From Phylloscopus collybita (lineage: Eukaryota; Chordata; Aves; Passeriformes; Phylloscopidae), in the NCBI GenBank assembly GCA_027886175.1, contig JAJNNQ010000023.1:6372501-6436500 (forward strand): 64,000 nt of DNA. Reading direction: 5' to 3'. A model generated the notes under the pieces. It did not search any database, had not been told where the DNA came from, and was given only the letters and a program-made list of their open reading frames with translations. Below are positions 12,113 through 23,300 of the stretch, in pieces; within the stretch, counting starts at the first letter, position 1, and every line of letters begins with the position of its first letter. Position numbers and translations under genes: made by a program.

Positions 12113-14045
12113 CTGCTTTCACTGTCCAGGAACACAGAACTGCTGCTTTTCCCCAGGGCTTCGCTGATGGGAGAGAGGCAGAAGGGGGAAGAGAAGGCAT
12201 CAGAATCAGAGTCAAAAGTGCTGTCCCTGCTCACATCGTCAGCAGACAGCTCCAAGGAGCCCTCATCCTCCCTGCAGTCCGGGCCCTCCTCCGTGCCCTC
12301 CGACCTGTTCTGCTCCTCCTGGGAGCTGACCGTGGAGAGGGTCCCCGAGTCGCTGCGCGGGGGCTGCGGGGACCGGCGGGCGCCGCTCTGCGACAGCTTC
12401 TCCCCTTCCGAGGGTGGGGCTCCATCCCTCACCAGCTGTGACACCGTGAGGATCTCGTCCCCCCTGAGGGGCAGCGCCCCTCTCTGCTCCGGGGGGGACG
12501 CGGGCCGGCCGATGCCGAAGCCCTGGGCGTGGCGGCCGCGCTTGCGGGGCGCTTTGCGCACGGGGGAGCTCTCGGGGGTGACGTAGCGCAGGGCTTCCTC
12601 ATCCTGCCGCTGGATGCGGGAGTTGGGCACCCAGGCCAGGATCAGCGTGGTTCCCAGCAGCTCGTCCTTCTCCATGTACAAGCACAAATAGCCTGAGACA
12701 GAGCACAGCAGCAGCAGTTGAGACACGGAGTCCTTCTAAGGGAACGGCATAACCCTGAAATTTCTCTTTCCCCATCTCTCCATCCAAGCTGGATGGGGCT
12801 CTGAGCAACCTGGTTTGGTGAAAGGTGCCCCTTTAGGTGCCCCTAAAGGATCTTTAGGGTCCTCCCTTTACCTTTCCAGGAGATGATCTTTAAGGTCCCT
12901 CCTAACCCAAACTGTTCCATGTTTCCTGCCGCTTCACTACCACTACACATGGGCAAAACAAACCCTTTTATTTACCAGGGCAGAATTCTATCAAAGGAAT
13001 TGTGGAGTGCTCAGCATTATTCAGTATTTGCAAATCATTTCAAGTCTGCATGTGGCTTTCGAACAGTTTGAATTCCCTCTGGCCAAACTAAACAGAGAAA
13101 TGACATGCAAATACTTGGACTTCCTGGACAGATTTACTAATCAACAGTAAATTATAAAATATGTTCCCACATGAAAAAGTTCTACTGTTTCTTAGTTAAA
13201 CAATTTCAAGTGCCAGCTGAACGTTGATTTCTCAAGAATATTTACCTTAGTGTAGGTAAAGGGCTACAGTTTTTATGGGAAGCCAATGGAAAAAGAAGTC
13301 ACCCACACCAAAAGGAAAGCAAGGGTCAGTGTTCAGAGAATAATTCGTTTTGTGAAGCTAAGCCAAGAGCCACAGGTCTTTGATGAGAACATGAAAGAGC
13401 ACAGGAGCAGATGAGAATAAAAGGACAGAGCAGGATTTATCCTCATTTACTCCAGTGCATGCAGCCAGAATCAGGCTTTTTGGATTTTCCCTTTACCAGT
13501 GGTTGCTGAGGCCACTCCAGCAATGACAGTTACAAGAGGATACTTGGATTTCCTGAACAATTCATGGACATGAACGAGCAACAGAAGTTACTGTCCTCAC
13601 ATGACAACTTCTGACTGCACTAAAGGACTTACTAAACCAGGTAAATCCATGCTGGACCAGAGGAGCAATATCACTAATCTTCCTACTAGAAGAAGAGCTG
13701 ATGGATCAGCTTGTGGATGGCTTTCCTTAGTCTTCCACAAAACTGCCTTGCCCTGTCCCCCACTGTCACCTCCTCCTTTCCTAGAGCCCAAGGTGTACAA
13801 CTTGATAGAAGCAACACCCAGGAGAGAGAAAAAGAGAGAACGGGCAGTGTCTGCAACAGCCCATCACCTGGATGGTGCTCCCCGGCGCCCTGCAGCAGCT
13901 CAGGGGGGTGGACACAGACATTGTTCTTGGAGTAGATGATCTCCCCATCGAGCACGGAGGAGGAGCCGCCGCCGCCGCCGGGAGTCAGGGTCAGGAGGTC
14001 GGACGCTTTGGAAGAGGCTCGACGGAGGAGTCGCCCCAGAGACAT
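12113..14045 (-). CDS. TBC1D16: TBC1D16, first two coding exons (partial gene)
   Basis: TBC1D16 is a TBC-domain Rab GTPase-activating protein, reported to act on Rab4A in endosomal recycling. Coding exon 1 (14045-13868) starts at ATG in MSLGRLLRRASSKASDLL and continues through DGEIIYSKNNVCVHPPE, nearly identical to the human N terminus. It ends in a GT donor after the first base of a Gly codon. Coding exon 2 (12692-12113, 580 bp) resumes with GYLCLYMEKDELLGTTLIL and NSRIQRQDEEALRY and ends at SVFLDSES before GT. Exon 2 holds the acidic Ser-rich stretch STFDSDSDAFSSPFCLSPIS. About 252 residues are visible. The TBC catalytic domain is not in the window and must lie beyond the left edge. The 5' leader of coding exon 1 extends to an AG acceptor at about 14,104, so at least one non-coding exon lies upstream, most likely in the CpG island at 19.6-20.1 kb. 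Identity is very secure; only the extent is partial. Confidence 0.97.
12780..12925 (+). mobile_element. CR1-type LINE fragment, extreme 3' end
   Basis: Contains the CR1 phrase 'agctggatggggctctgag' followed by 'gatgatctttaaggtccct' and 'aacccaaactgttccat', the typical CR1 3' terminus. It sits in the intron between the two TBC1D16 coding exons and is only about 145 bp. Confidence 0.85.
12926..13867. other. TBC1D16 intron between coding exons 1 and 2
   Basis: AT-rich, non-coding sequence between the CR1 fragment and the donor of coding exon 1. No features recognised. Confidence 0.6.
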
Positions 14046-14103
14046 CGCCAGGGAAATGTTTCCATCATCTGTCGGCTCGAGTCAGGAGCCAAATTCAGAA
14101 GAT
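14046..14103 (-). other. TBC1D16: TBC1D16 5' UTR segment in the start-codon exon
   Basis: On the minus strand a pyrimidine-rich tract and AG acceptor (about 14,104-14,125) precede 58 untranslated bases and then the initiator ATG. This shows that the start codon is not in the first exon of the transcript. Confidence 0.75.
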
Positions 14104-17024
14104 CTGCCAAGAAGGAGGAAAAAACAGCGTGAGAACCAAAATAATGACAGCACAGCACGTGCCACCCACTGTCTGAGGACACGTCTCCCCATCAGTCCAC
14201 ACCTCAAGCAAGAGGCCACAAATGCTGTGGATCTCTAACAGCACCTTCATGCTCCAAAGGTGCTCAAGCACAGAATCCCAGGACATTCTCCTCTGCAATG
14301 AAGAAACAGGGAGGCAGCAAAACCCCACCTGTTAACAGTTACTGTGGGGAGGAGGCAGAACAGCAATGCTGGCCACTGAAATCCCTCACTGCGGGAACAG
14401 CTCAGCGTGTGGACGTGCCAGATGTGTCACTGACCCGGGGATGTCACAGAGCCAGAGCTGACCCCAGGGCTTCCTTCAGCACAGAAATGGCTGAGACCAC
14501 AGCACTGAACATGGGGCTGCTGCTCCAGCCACAGCACCTCCAAAAACAGCATCAATCAAACCCACTTCATCTCATGCTTGCCATTTCTGTGCGTTTGAGG
14601 TTTTTGGGGTTGGGATTTTTTCTGTGAGGTTGTTTTTGGGTTTGGTTTGGGCTCTTTTGAGCAGTGATGGTTAAATAGAGCCTTGCCAGAGATAAGGCTT
14701 GAAAGCCCCATGTTCACCAGGGAGAGCCTAGACACAGAGCATGGCACACGAACTCAAGGCAAACATTTCACCCATCCAGAGTTTCATAGAACTGTGGAGC
14801 ACAACCCCCAGCTCACCCCCAAATAAGCTCTGTGCTCAAATGAGATGTGCTGCCTGCAGGGACTGATGATGAGGAGCTCTGCAGTGGACCCAGAGGGGTC
14901 ACTCAAGCTGTAAAGCATTCAGCACATGGACCAGGACGTGTTGGAAGAGCAGGAGGGTCTCACACAAAGCAACCCTGGTGCAGAGCAGGCTCCCTGCAGC
15001 CATCCCCAGCTGGGAAGCACCAGAACCACAGCAGTTCTTGTTCTGCCAAAACCCCAGGAGAAGAGGAAACTCCTACTTTTGTTCCTTTGTGTTTACATGG
15101 CCCAGCTTGCTGTGAACAGTCCAGTGTGACCCAGCACACCCCACACACAGCCACGCTCCCAGGCCCAGGGGGAGCTCAGCCCGGGGTGTTCCTGGGGACC
15201 TGTCCCACGCTGGGCTGCAGGGCATGGCCACGAGAGCCAGAAAGGAAAATAAGGCACACAGGCCCTGGCCTGGGGCATCTTCTGAGGAAATACTTAAGGG
15301 CCTAAGCAAGCACTGCCTGACGTTGAACAGCTCTGATTTCCTTAATCTGGTTTTGATGGCAAATCCAGCCAGCCCAGGAGAGCAGAAGGCAGAAATGGCA
15401 AAGGGGCACTTCCCAAAGGGCAGAGTGAGGGCTGCAGGGAAGGAAAATAGCTGTCCTGCCTCTGACAGATTGGTACATGCAGAAGACTGCAAATGAGACT
15501 GCCAAGCTGTTGACAGAGCCTTCATTAAAGGACAAACTGTTGGCTTAACTGGCAATCGCCACATTTGTCAGCTCAAATCACAGCAGAGGCTGTTTCTGCC
15601 TTTCAGCCTTCGCTGGGACTTGATGCCTGCTCTGTACCAGCAAGTATTCAGGATAAGAGAATCACTTTGCAAGTCCTGCACACTCCTGTCTCCTTCTAGC
15701 ACTAGACACATGTATCCTCATGTCTCAGCCCCAAAAACCAAACACCAGTCGAGCCCTAAGCTCACTCTTGTCCACATTGCCAAAATCAACAGTTTCAGGC
15801 TCTGGGTTACACCTGGCAGAAAGTCATTTGCCTCAACCACATTTAAGGAGCAAATCACCTCTCCTCTCATTGCACCATGCAAGAAAGACAGTAAATTCTG
15901 GTGCAACTTCTCCTTCCCCACACTGAGTTACAACATGCCGTTTCCAAACAGGGCCAGGGGAGTCAGAGGCAGCGATGTGGAGCCACCTGGCCAGAGACCT
16001 GGGCCTCCAGCACACCTGGACAGGGTCACCTGTCAGCACAACATTTGCTATAGCAGCACAGACCTTCATCCATGTCAGTGACTTCCTCAGAACCCCAAAA
16101 ATCAGCAGATGCACAGGAGGAAGGAGGCACCAGCCAGCTGCTGCTGCTGGCCTGGGAGTGCTTCCTCAGGAAACACAGGGAGCTGGGGAGGCACGTGAGA
16201 AAACAAGAGGTTGTTGTGATATCCTGCTGCAGCTCTCTGGGTGCTCCCAGGAAGGCAGGGGAGGGTCAGGACATCTCTGCCAACAGAGGCACCACTTAAT
16301 TAGCTTTCACCAGGCACAGAAAGAACAAAGCGACAGGTAAAGATCAAAAGCTGCTCCCTGGAAAGGCAGAGGGATTTGAAGGGAAATCTTGCTTTGATCC
16401 TGCAGAACACCTGTTGTTCAGCACTGCCCGCATGTGCAGGTGGACGGCGCTGCAGGTACACACAGGGTTGGGAAGAGAAAACCAGAAAAAAGACAAAAGG
16501 TTTGGAATACCGTGTCCTGCCAGCTCAGAAATTCAGTCTGTTGGACTTGTCTTGCAGAAGAGCTGCACATAGGAAATCAGAGAGCACTGCAGTGCTGCAG
16601 ACAGTAGCCAGACACACTGGGATATATAAATATCACCAGGAAACTCAATCCTTCCACTGTTCTCACAGGCCAGGGAATTCTTTGTAGCTTTGGTTGCAGG
16701 ATTAATGAAAAACAGATCCAAGTCACGGGACAGTTTCAGGGAGGGTGACAAGAGTTATCTGGGCCAGGGAAAGAGATTGCCAAGGGAAGATAAAAGTGAG
16801 GGAAGTGTATTAAAAGTCTTCACACATGGGAACTGTCACTGCCAAAAGAAGAGCTGCCGATGAAGGACGGGAGAAGTCGTAAGGCAGTTGAACTGTGGCA
16901 AGGAATACCCAGTTGTGTCATTCTAGTAGCTGGGACAATGGTGCACCACAACAGGGAACCTCAAGGGGCCATTTACATTGCTGGGGTTTCAAAGGCCACA
17001 GAAATAAATACCCAGTCAGTCTCA

Positions 17025-17092
17025 GCGGGGACCAGATGGTGGACTGGACCTCCAAAGGTCATCTAGTCTACTGGTACAACCCCAAACATGCC
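17025..17092 (-). mobile_element. Old CR1 fragment, antisense
   Basis: The phrase 'ggacctccaaaggtcatcta' followed by 'gtctactggtacaacccc' is the reverse complement of the CR1 3' end. Only about 65 bp can be assigned. Confidence 0.6.
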
Positions 17093-17659
17093 TGAAACTC
17101 AGCTTGGGAAAGTGACTCCTTCCTAAAAGCCAGGAGTTCATTCAACACAAAGCAGCAAACAACAGAGATGAAATCTGCAGGGTTTGCTCTATTCTCAGCC
17201 CTTTTCCATGTGGGATAACATCTGCACACACAATCCATGGGGCCTGGATTGTGGGGAGAGGCAGGAACTGCTGCTGCCTCTTTGTGTGCACCTGGGAAAG
17301 GTGCAGGAACCGTCCCACAGCTCAGGCAGCAGTAAATCAGCACCATTCAAAAAAAAACCCATTTTTCATATTAATTTCGCATTTATCTGCTGATCTGAAG
17401 GGATTCTTCTCAGTGTGGCAGAGCCAGCTCAGCTCTCCAGAAGCTGAAGCACTGCGTTAGCTGATAAGCCCTTGCTGAGTGCCAATATTTATTAAGCACA
17501 CACACATTTGCTTCTCCCACACATCAACTGTTGCCACTAAAAATCTTCGCTCCAGCTCCTGTGTCTGTTCACACAGCCCTGGCTGCTCTCCCAGTCGGTG
17601 CCAGCACTTCTCAGCTTCATGAGTGAGAAAGCGCTGGGGGAGCCAATTCCTGCAATCAC

Positions 17660-18085
17660 CCGCGGAGCCTCTTCCCCGGAGCCTGTCCAGTTCCAGCCAG
17701 CAGCATCCAGAGCGGCCCCGGCTGCTCGCTCCCGCGGCGATGCCCTTCCCTCCTCAGGAACCCATCCACAGGATCCTGTTTGCCTTGGCAGATCGCACCT
17801 CACTTGGCACCTGCTGCTGGGCCAAACGCTGCTGCCTCCGCTCGGTGGAGATTCCCGCATCCCGGCCCGGGAGGCTCTGACACACCCAGCACATCCCCGG
17901 CTCCGCCGGCACCGGGGACACCCGCACACCCCGGCTCCTCTCCCTGCGGAGCCCAGCCCGGAGCGGAGCCACAGCTCCCAGCGCTGAGCCCTCCGTGCGC
18001 CCCGGCTCCCAGGGCACACTCGCTCCCAGGCCACACAAACCGAGCTGCAGGGCTCTGGAAGTGAAATGTGAGACCTGCGGCGTGT
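17660..18085. promoter_or_regulatory. GC-rich island inside TBC1D16 intron 1
   Basis: A roughly 400-bp stretch that is markedly more GC- and CpG-rich than its flanks. It lies about 2 kb from the main CpG island on the TBC1D16 side. It may be an alternative first exon or promoter for TBC1D16, but no splice donor could be singled out. Confidence 0.35.
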
Positions 18086-19589
18086 CCGGGCACGGCGGAG
18101 AAACACGAGCTGCTGTCAAACAGCAGCACCGCGTTTAAAAGCGTGAACTGTCTCTGGGAAGAAAAACGCAACAGGCTCGTTTTCTTTCTTGCCCTTAATA
18201 ACTCGAATTTTATTTCACATATTTAAGGAGTGCGTGGCGGTGGGGCTCAGACACTGCACGAATTCCTGCCTCTTTCCCCTCTTGCGAACAGCAAACGCTG
18301 GGTTTGGAACTCTCAAGCACAGAGCGAGCGGAGCACGGCAGCCTGGAGTCAGGACTCAGCTGCCTCCCAGACCCCCGGGTGGATCTGCTGTGCCACTCTC
18401 ACTTATCTCTACTCCTCTACAAGCACCTTGTACGACCTTCCCTTTGTATTACAATACCTCGACACTGGGAATAAAAAGAGAAAAGCTTTCCAAACTCCTT
18501 GCCACGCTGGAGCCTGTTAAGAGGATCCAGCCAAATCAAGGAAAAGCATTTACCACGGGGAGCCACTCTGAAGTCATCCCATCTCATGGGGAGATTTATG
18601 TAGGTCACCAAAAAGTCTTTCATTGCTGCCCTGCCGGAGCAGCAGCAGCTCACAGAGCAAGAGCAAAGGGAAGGGAACAGCCAAAATCTCCACAACTCCA
18701 AATGCAGTCGCTACAGCCGGACAGATTTTGCTCAGATGCATCTCAGCTGAGCAGGTAAAAAAAGGGGCAGCAGCCTGAGCCCTGCAAGGCTGTGACTCAA
18801 GAGATGAAAAGGGAAAGGGAATGCTATGTCAGGGTTGGCTGCTCCCAGCCACACCTGCTCCGGCATCAGAAAGCAAACAAAAAGCAAACAAAAGGCAAAC
18901 AAAAACTCACCCATCCCCAGCACCAAACTCAGCGGCAGCACACGGTGTCACTGAGACACTGTGTGTGCCACATGTCCCTCTGTCCTCCATTTACCAGCTT
19001 TTCATGTCACTTATCTGCACTGCTTGGGCCAAAGGAAACGCTTTTATGACTTTTTATTTCCAACATCCTGTTGCTGTGTCCTGATAAGTCCTCTCAGGAC
19101 TTGATCCTCAAAAACCAGCAGCTCAAACCCCAGGAGTCTGGATCACAGCTCAGTGGATGAGCTGACTGCAAACTCTGTTCTCAGTATGACAGACATCAGA
19201 CCACATCAGATCTCTGCCACTCACACACCCTGGACTTTCACTTTTCTTCCTACTCCGAGTAGCAACTAAGAACAAAACACCTCTGCAAGACAAGCTCCCA
19301 GCCCGAGATCTCCCAGAGGAAGCAGCCGAGTTATTTTACAGAGTGTCAGCAGCACAGAGGGCAATGCAGCACTCCACAATCCCCGCCTGCAGCATCCCGA
19401 GGCCGCTCATCAAACCACGGCCAACAATCCTCCACCCACTTCCCCTGCAGGTTACAGGGCTCAGGTAGATGTTGGGGTCACCGGGGAGAAGACCAGGTCC
19501 CCAAATGAAGGAAAATATTGAAATACCCGAAGCTGAACGGAGCCGGACCGAAATAACAGAAGAGAAAGTTTAAGAACTATTTAGATTTC

Positions 19590-20345
19590 CACCAGCGCTC
19601 CCGGCGGCATCCCGATCCCCGGACAGCATCCCGACCCCCGAGCAGCATCCCGATGCCCGCTAGCACCCCGATTCCTGGGCAGGATCCCAGCAGCATCCCC
19701 TTTTCCCAGAGCACCCGCCCTCCGTGGGGCTCCGGCGTGGGAAGGGCGGACAAAGAACGGGATCAGACACGGACCTGCCCAGGTACCGGCAGGATCCCGG
19801 GGTCGGATCCGGGGGTCCCGGGGCAGCGCTACAGGATCACTCGGCCCCCCACCCCCCGCCGCCCCCAGCCCGGCCCGGCCCCGCTTTACCGGCACAGACG
19901 AGCCCGGGGAAGCTCCCGGCGCTGTCCAGCCCGGGGTGGGCTCGCAGCCGCCGCCGCCGCCGCCGCTCCCGGCCCTGCCGCCGCCCGCCCGCTCCGCCCG
20001 GCCCGCGGGGCTGTGCCCGCCCGGTGGCCCCGCCCGTCCGCCCGGCCCGAGGCTGTGAGGCCCGGGGAGAGCACAGCGGGACCCGCCCGGTGCCGATACC
20101 GGGGCCCGCGGGCGGAACCGGGGCTGGCGGCGGATGGAGCGCGGCCCGATCACCCCCGCGCGCCGGGGATGGTGTGGGCCGAGCCCCCCTCCCCCCCCGC
20201 GGGCCGCGGTGGTGCGGCCCGGGCGGTCACGTGAGCGGGTGTTGATGCGTTGCCTGGCAACGCGAACATGGCGGAGCCGCCGCGGGTGAGTCGGGGCCGG
20301 GCCGGGCTGGTTCTGCCCGCCCGGGCTCCTTCGCCGGCCCGCACT
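19590..20345. promoter_or_regulatory. CpG island, divergent TBC1D16/CCDC40 promoter
   Basis: Dense CpG sequence (including CCG runs at about 19,950-19,975) separates the minus-strand TBC1D16 from the plus-strand CCDC40, and the CCDC40 start codon lies at its right end. The same head-to-head arrangement exists in human. It includes a palindromic E-box TCACGTGA at 20,227-20,234 and an X-box-like site at 20,249-20,261. The TBC1D16 non-coding first exon is inferred to lie here but could not be delimited. Confidence 0.75.
20249..20261 (+). promoter_or_regulatory. RFX X-box-like motif
   Basis: GTTGCCTGGCAAC is a near-palindrome that fits the RFX X-box pattern (RYYNYY, 1-3 spacer bases, RRNRAC) exactly. 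It lies six bases upstream of the CCDC40 ATG. X-boxes are the known RFX-bound switch of ciliary genes, which suits CCDC40. Confidence 0.7.
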
Positions 20346-23300
20346 GTGCTAGTCCATCCCACCCCACCCCATCCCACCCCATCCCACCCCATCCCATCCC
20401 ATCCCATCCCATCCCATCCCATCCCATCCCATCCCATCCCATCCCATCCCATCCCATCCCATCCCATCCCAGTACCGCCCGTCCCGGGACCCCCCGTCCG
20501 CCCCACCGCGCCCGGGATCGCCCGTCTCGTCCCCTCCCGTCCTGTCTCGGTTCCGTCCCGTCCAGCACGGCCCGGTCCGGGTTCCACTGCAGCCCGGCAC
20601 TGCCCGGTACTGCCCGTCCCCTACCGTGGCCGGTACCGTCCGGCACGTCCCGGCACCTCCCGACGCCCCGGTGCCCAGTCCCAATGCTCACCCTCTCTTT
20701 TAAAAGAAAGAGAGAAAGAAGAAACAGAATAATTTGGCTACATGTTGTGCTAGCTGGAAGAATTTCTTTAATAAATCTGTAGGGACTTTTTTTTTTTAAT
20801 AGATGCAAACTAGAAGCACGTGAAACTCCAAGTGGTGTGGAGAAGCTTTGTCAGGACCTTTACGATCTCAGTGCTTGCTGGGTGACTCTTCGTGCAATTG
20901 AGATTAAACTTCTAAGTTAAACTTCTGTGCCCTGTGGCAAAAACACCATAGCATAAACATTAAATGCAAATGGCAATGTGCTGCTCTGCTTTTCACCTGT
21001 GCTGTGTGCCAGGCCATGGAAGCAGGGAATGGGAGTGACAGTGGAGAGTCTGTTCCTCTGGAGGAGCAGACAGAGCCACTGCCCCTGCAGGAAGAGAAGC
21101 CTGGCTGCAGATCTGTTTGTGGGGCCTGCAGCAGTGGGACACTGTAATTGTATTTTGGGAGTGTCTCTGTGCTGGCTTTAGAGCCAGGCCCTGTGTTGAC
21201 CCTTGGTTTGCATTGCTCACGTCTCGTGACAAAGATGAGCAGCTGTTTAGGGGCAAATAGAGTTAGATGGAAAAGGTTTTGTGTTTTAGGAAAAATCGCC
21301 CGAGACTTTCCCAGAAAATGCAAAATGTGACCAATATTTGTCCTCCTGACCAGGGTGACATGGAGCAGCCACTTCCAGGGGGAGGAGGCCCTCCCCTTCC
21401 CTCAGGAGCACCTGCAGCAGAGCCGGACACAGGCACACAGCCAGGTATCCCCCAGTGCCTTTGCAGCTTCCTCAAGCACAGCCTCTGGTTTTCTCCCCTT
21501 CTGGTCATGGTTAACCCAACCAGAGGCACAATGCTATGAAATCTAATCCTACTGCTTTGTCTTTTTCCTTTTTTTTTTTTTTTGTGGTGGGGTGGGGTCC
21601 AGGGAGCAAAGGACCACTCAGTTCTCACCATGCAGAGCCGAGCTCTGAGCTCCCCAGTGACCATGGCAGCCAGAGATTGGAAAAGGCAGCTGAGGAACAG
21701 GAGAGAAGAAAAAGTAGGAGGAAAGCAGCAGAAGAAACAGAACTGGTCATCTTGGATCCAGAACACGTGAGAAGTCTTCAAATCTCGCTTTTCTTTGCAG
21801 AGATGGTGTTTGTGTTTCTCTGAAACGAGTGAGATGAGCTGTAAGCAGTGGCTCAGCTGTTCAGCTGCGTGTGTAAAAAGCAGTTTTGCCAAAATATGAA
21901 CTGCTGACTGTGTCACTCAGTCCTGGCCCCAGAGCTGCAGGTTCAGAAGTGAGCAATGCAGTGGGTAAATCTGATCCTTCCAGTGCCCCTGGAAGACGAG
22001 TCCTTGCAGCAAGAGTGAGCGGGTGGGTTCTCAGTTGTAGCTCTTCTGGCACGGTTCTGATTTCCAAATATTCTCTCTTTTTGGCATCAGCAAATACCCA
22101 CTCTGTAACATCTCTCACTTGCTACAGTGAGTGTTGCTAAAATAAGCACACGAGTGTCTGTGGCAGAAATAAGATGTTTCATTGGGTGGAGGACATAGCA
22201 GTGAGGCTTCTTCATAATCTATTTAGAGAAACACGTTAAAGCTTAGTAACACTGTCCTCCTTTACAGCCTCTGATGACAAGATTCCAGGCTGCCCTGAAG
22301 AATTACCTCACCAAGCAGATAGAACAAGTGACCCTAGACCTCCATGAACTGGTACACAGCCTCTCCTTTGCCTTCCCCACACCCCGCCCCTCCGAGCTGC
22401 TGGGAGACAGCTCCTGCCCTCTTGTGTCTGCAGAGGACAGCAATGAAGACCAGCAAAGAGCAGAGAGAAGAGCTCGGGGTGATCCTGTATGGGGCCCAGC
22501 AGCAGCTGGGGCAGCTGGAGGTGGAACTGGAGAAGAGCCACGAGCGCTGTTCCCAGGCGGCCGCGGCGCGGAGGCAGCTGGAGGAGGAACTGCAGGGCCT
22601 CCGGGGTGCTCACAAGGAAATGTGTCACAACACAGATGATGAACGCAAGAAAGGTGACTGAGGCAGTCCTGGCAGGGTTTCCCAATTCTAGGGCTGTGTG
22701 GAGAGATTAATTGGAATTTAAGTCAAGCATTGGATTGGACAATACGGCGAAATAATTAATCGGGAATAACGCAATCATTGAAACTTTCACAGATACTCCT
22801 GGGGTTCTGTGAGCTGGGAATCCAGGAAGTGCTTGCCAGGATCTTTAGCTTTGCTTGTGGAGCTGTACTCCAAAGCTGATGTAAATATGTATGCTGGGGA
22901 GGGCTGGTTTAGCTGATGTGTGAGAGGTTTTGCTTCTGTTTGAGAGAGGAGCTTCTGTATTTCTTTCTCTTTTATCACTGTTTAAGGTGTACCCTACAAA
23001 CAAACTTCTTTGTAACTATTTTGCCTCTTTTGCCTAACCCTAACCCTCTTATCCCCAGTTTCTGCAATGCAGACCCAGATCGAAAACCTGGCCTTGGAGC
23101 TCTTGTATGTGCAGAACATGGACCAGGACATGCAACACAGGCTTTTACTGATGAAACAGTCAGCAAAGAGGGCTGAGGCAGAGAGGATCCAGGCTGAAGT
23201 GGAAAAGCTAAAACAGGTACCAAGAAAAACTGTCTTTGCAATAAATAAATGCAGGGGCCAGCAGTCAGTCTTGGAGGACATGCCACCTTGTCAGGAGGAA

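Larger units (their letters stand above)
14104..19589. other. TBC1D16 5' intron, mostly non-coding
   Basis: Sequence between the start-codon exon of TBC1D16 and the divergent CpG island. It holds an old CR1 fragment near 17.05 kb, a GC-rich island at 17.66-18.08 kb, and a short AAAGCAAAC-type tandem patch near 18,870-18,905. No coding exon was recognised on either strand. Confidence 0.6.

Noticed and set aside
23034..23047. CCCTAA-like interstitial telomere motif
   Set aside because: Only about two units next to a splice acceptor of CCDC40; too short to mean anything.
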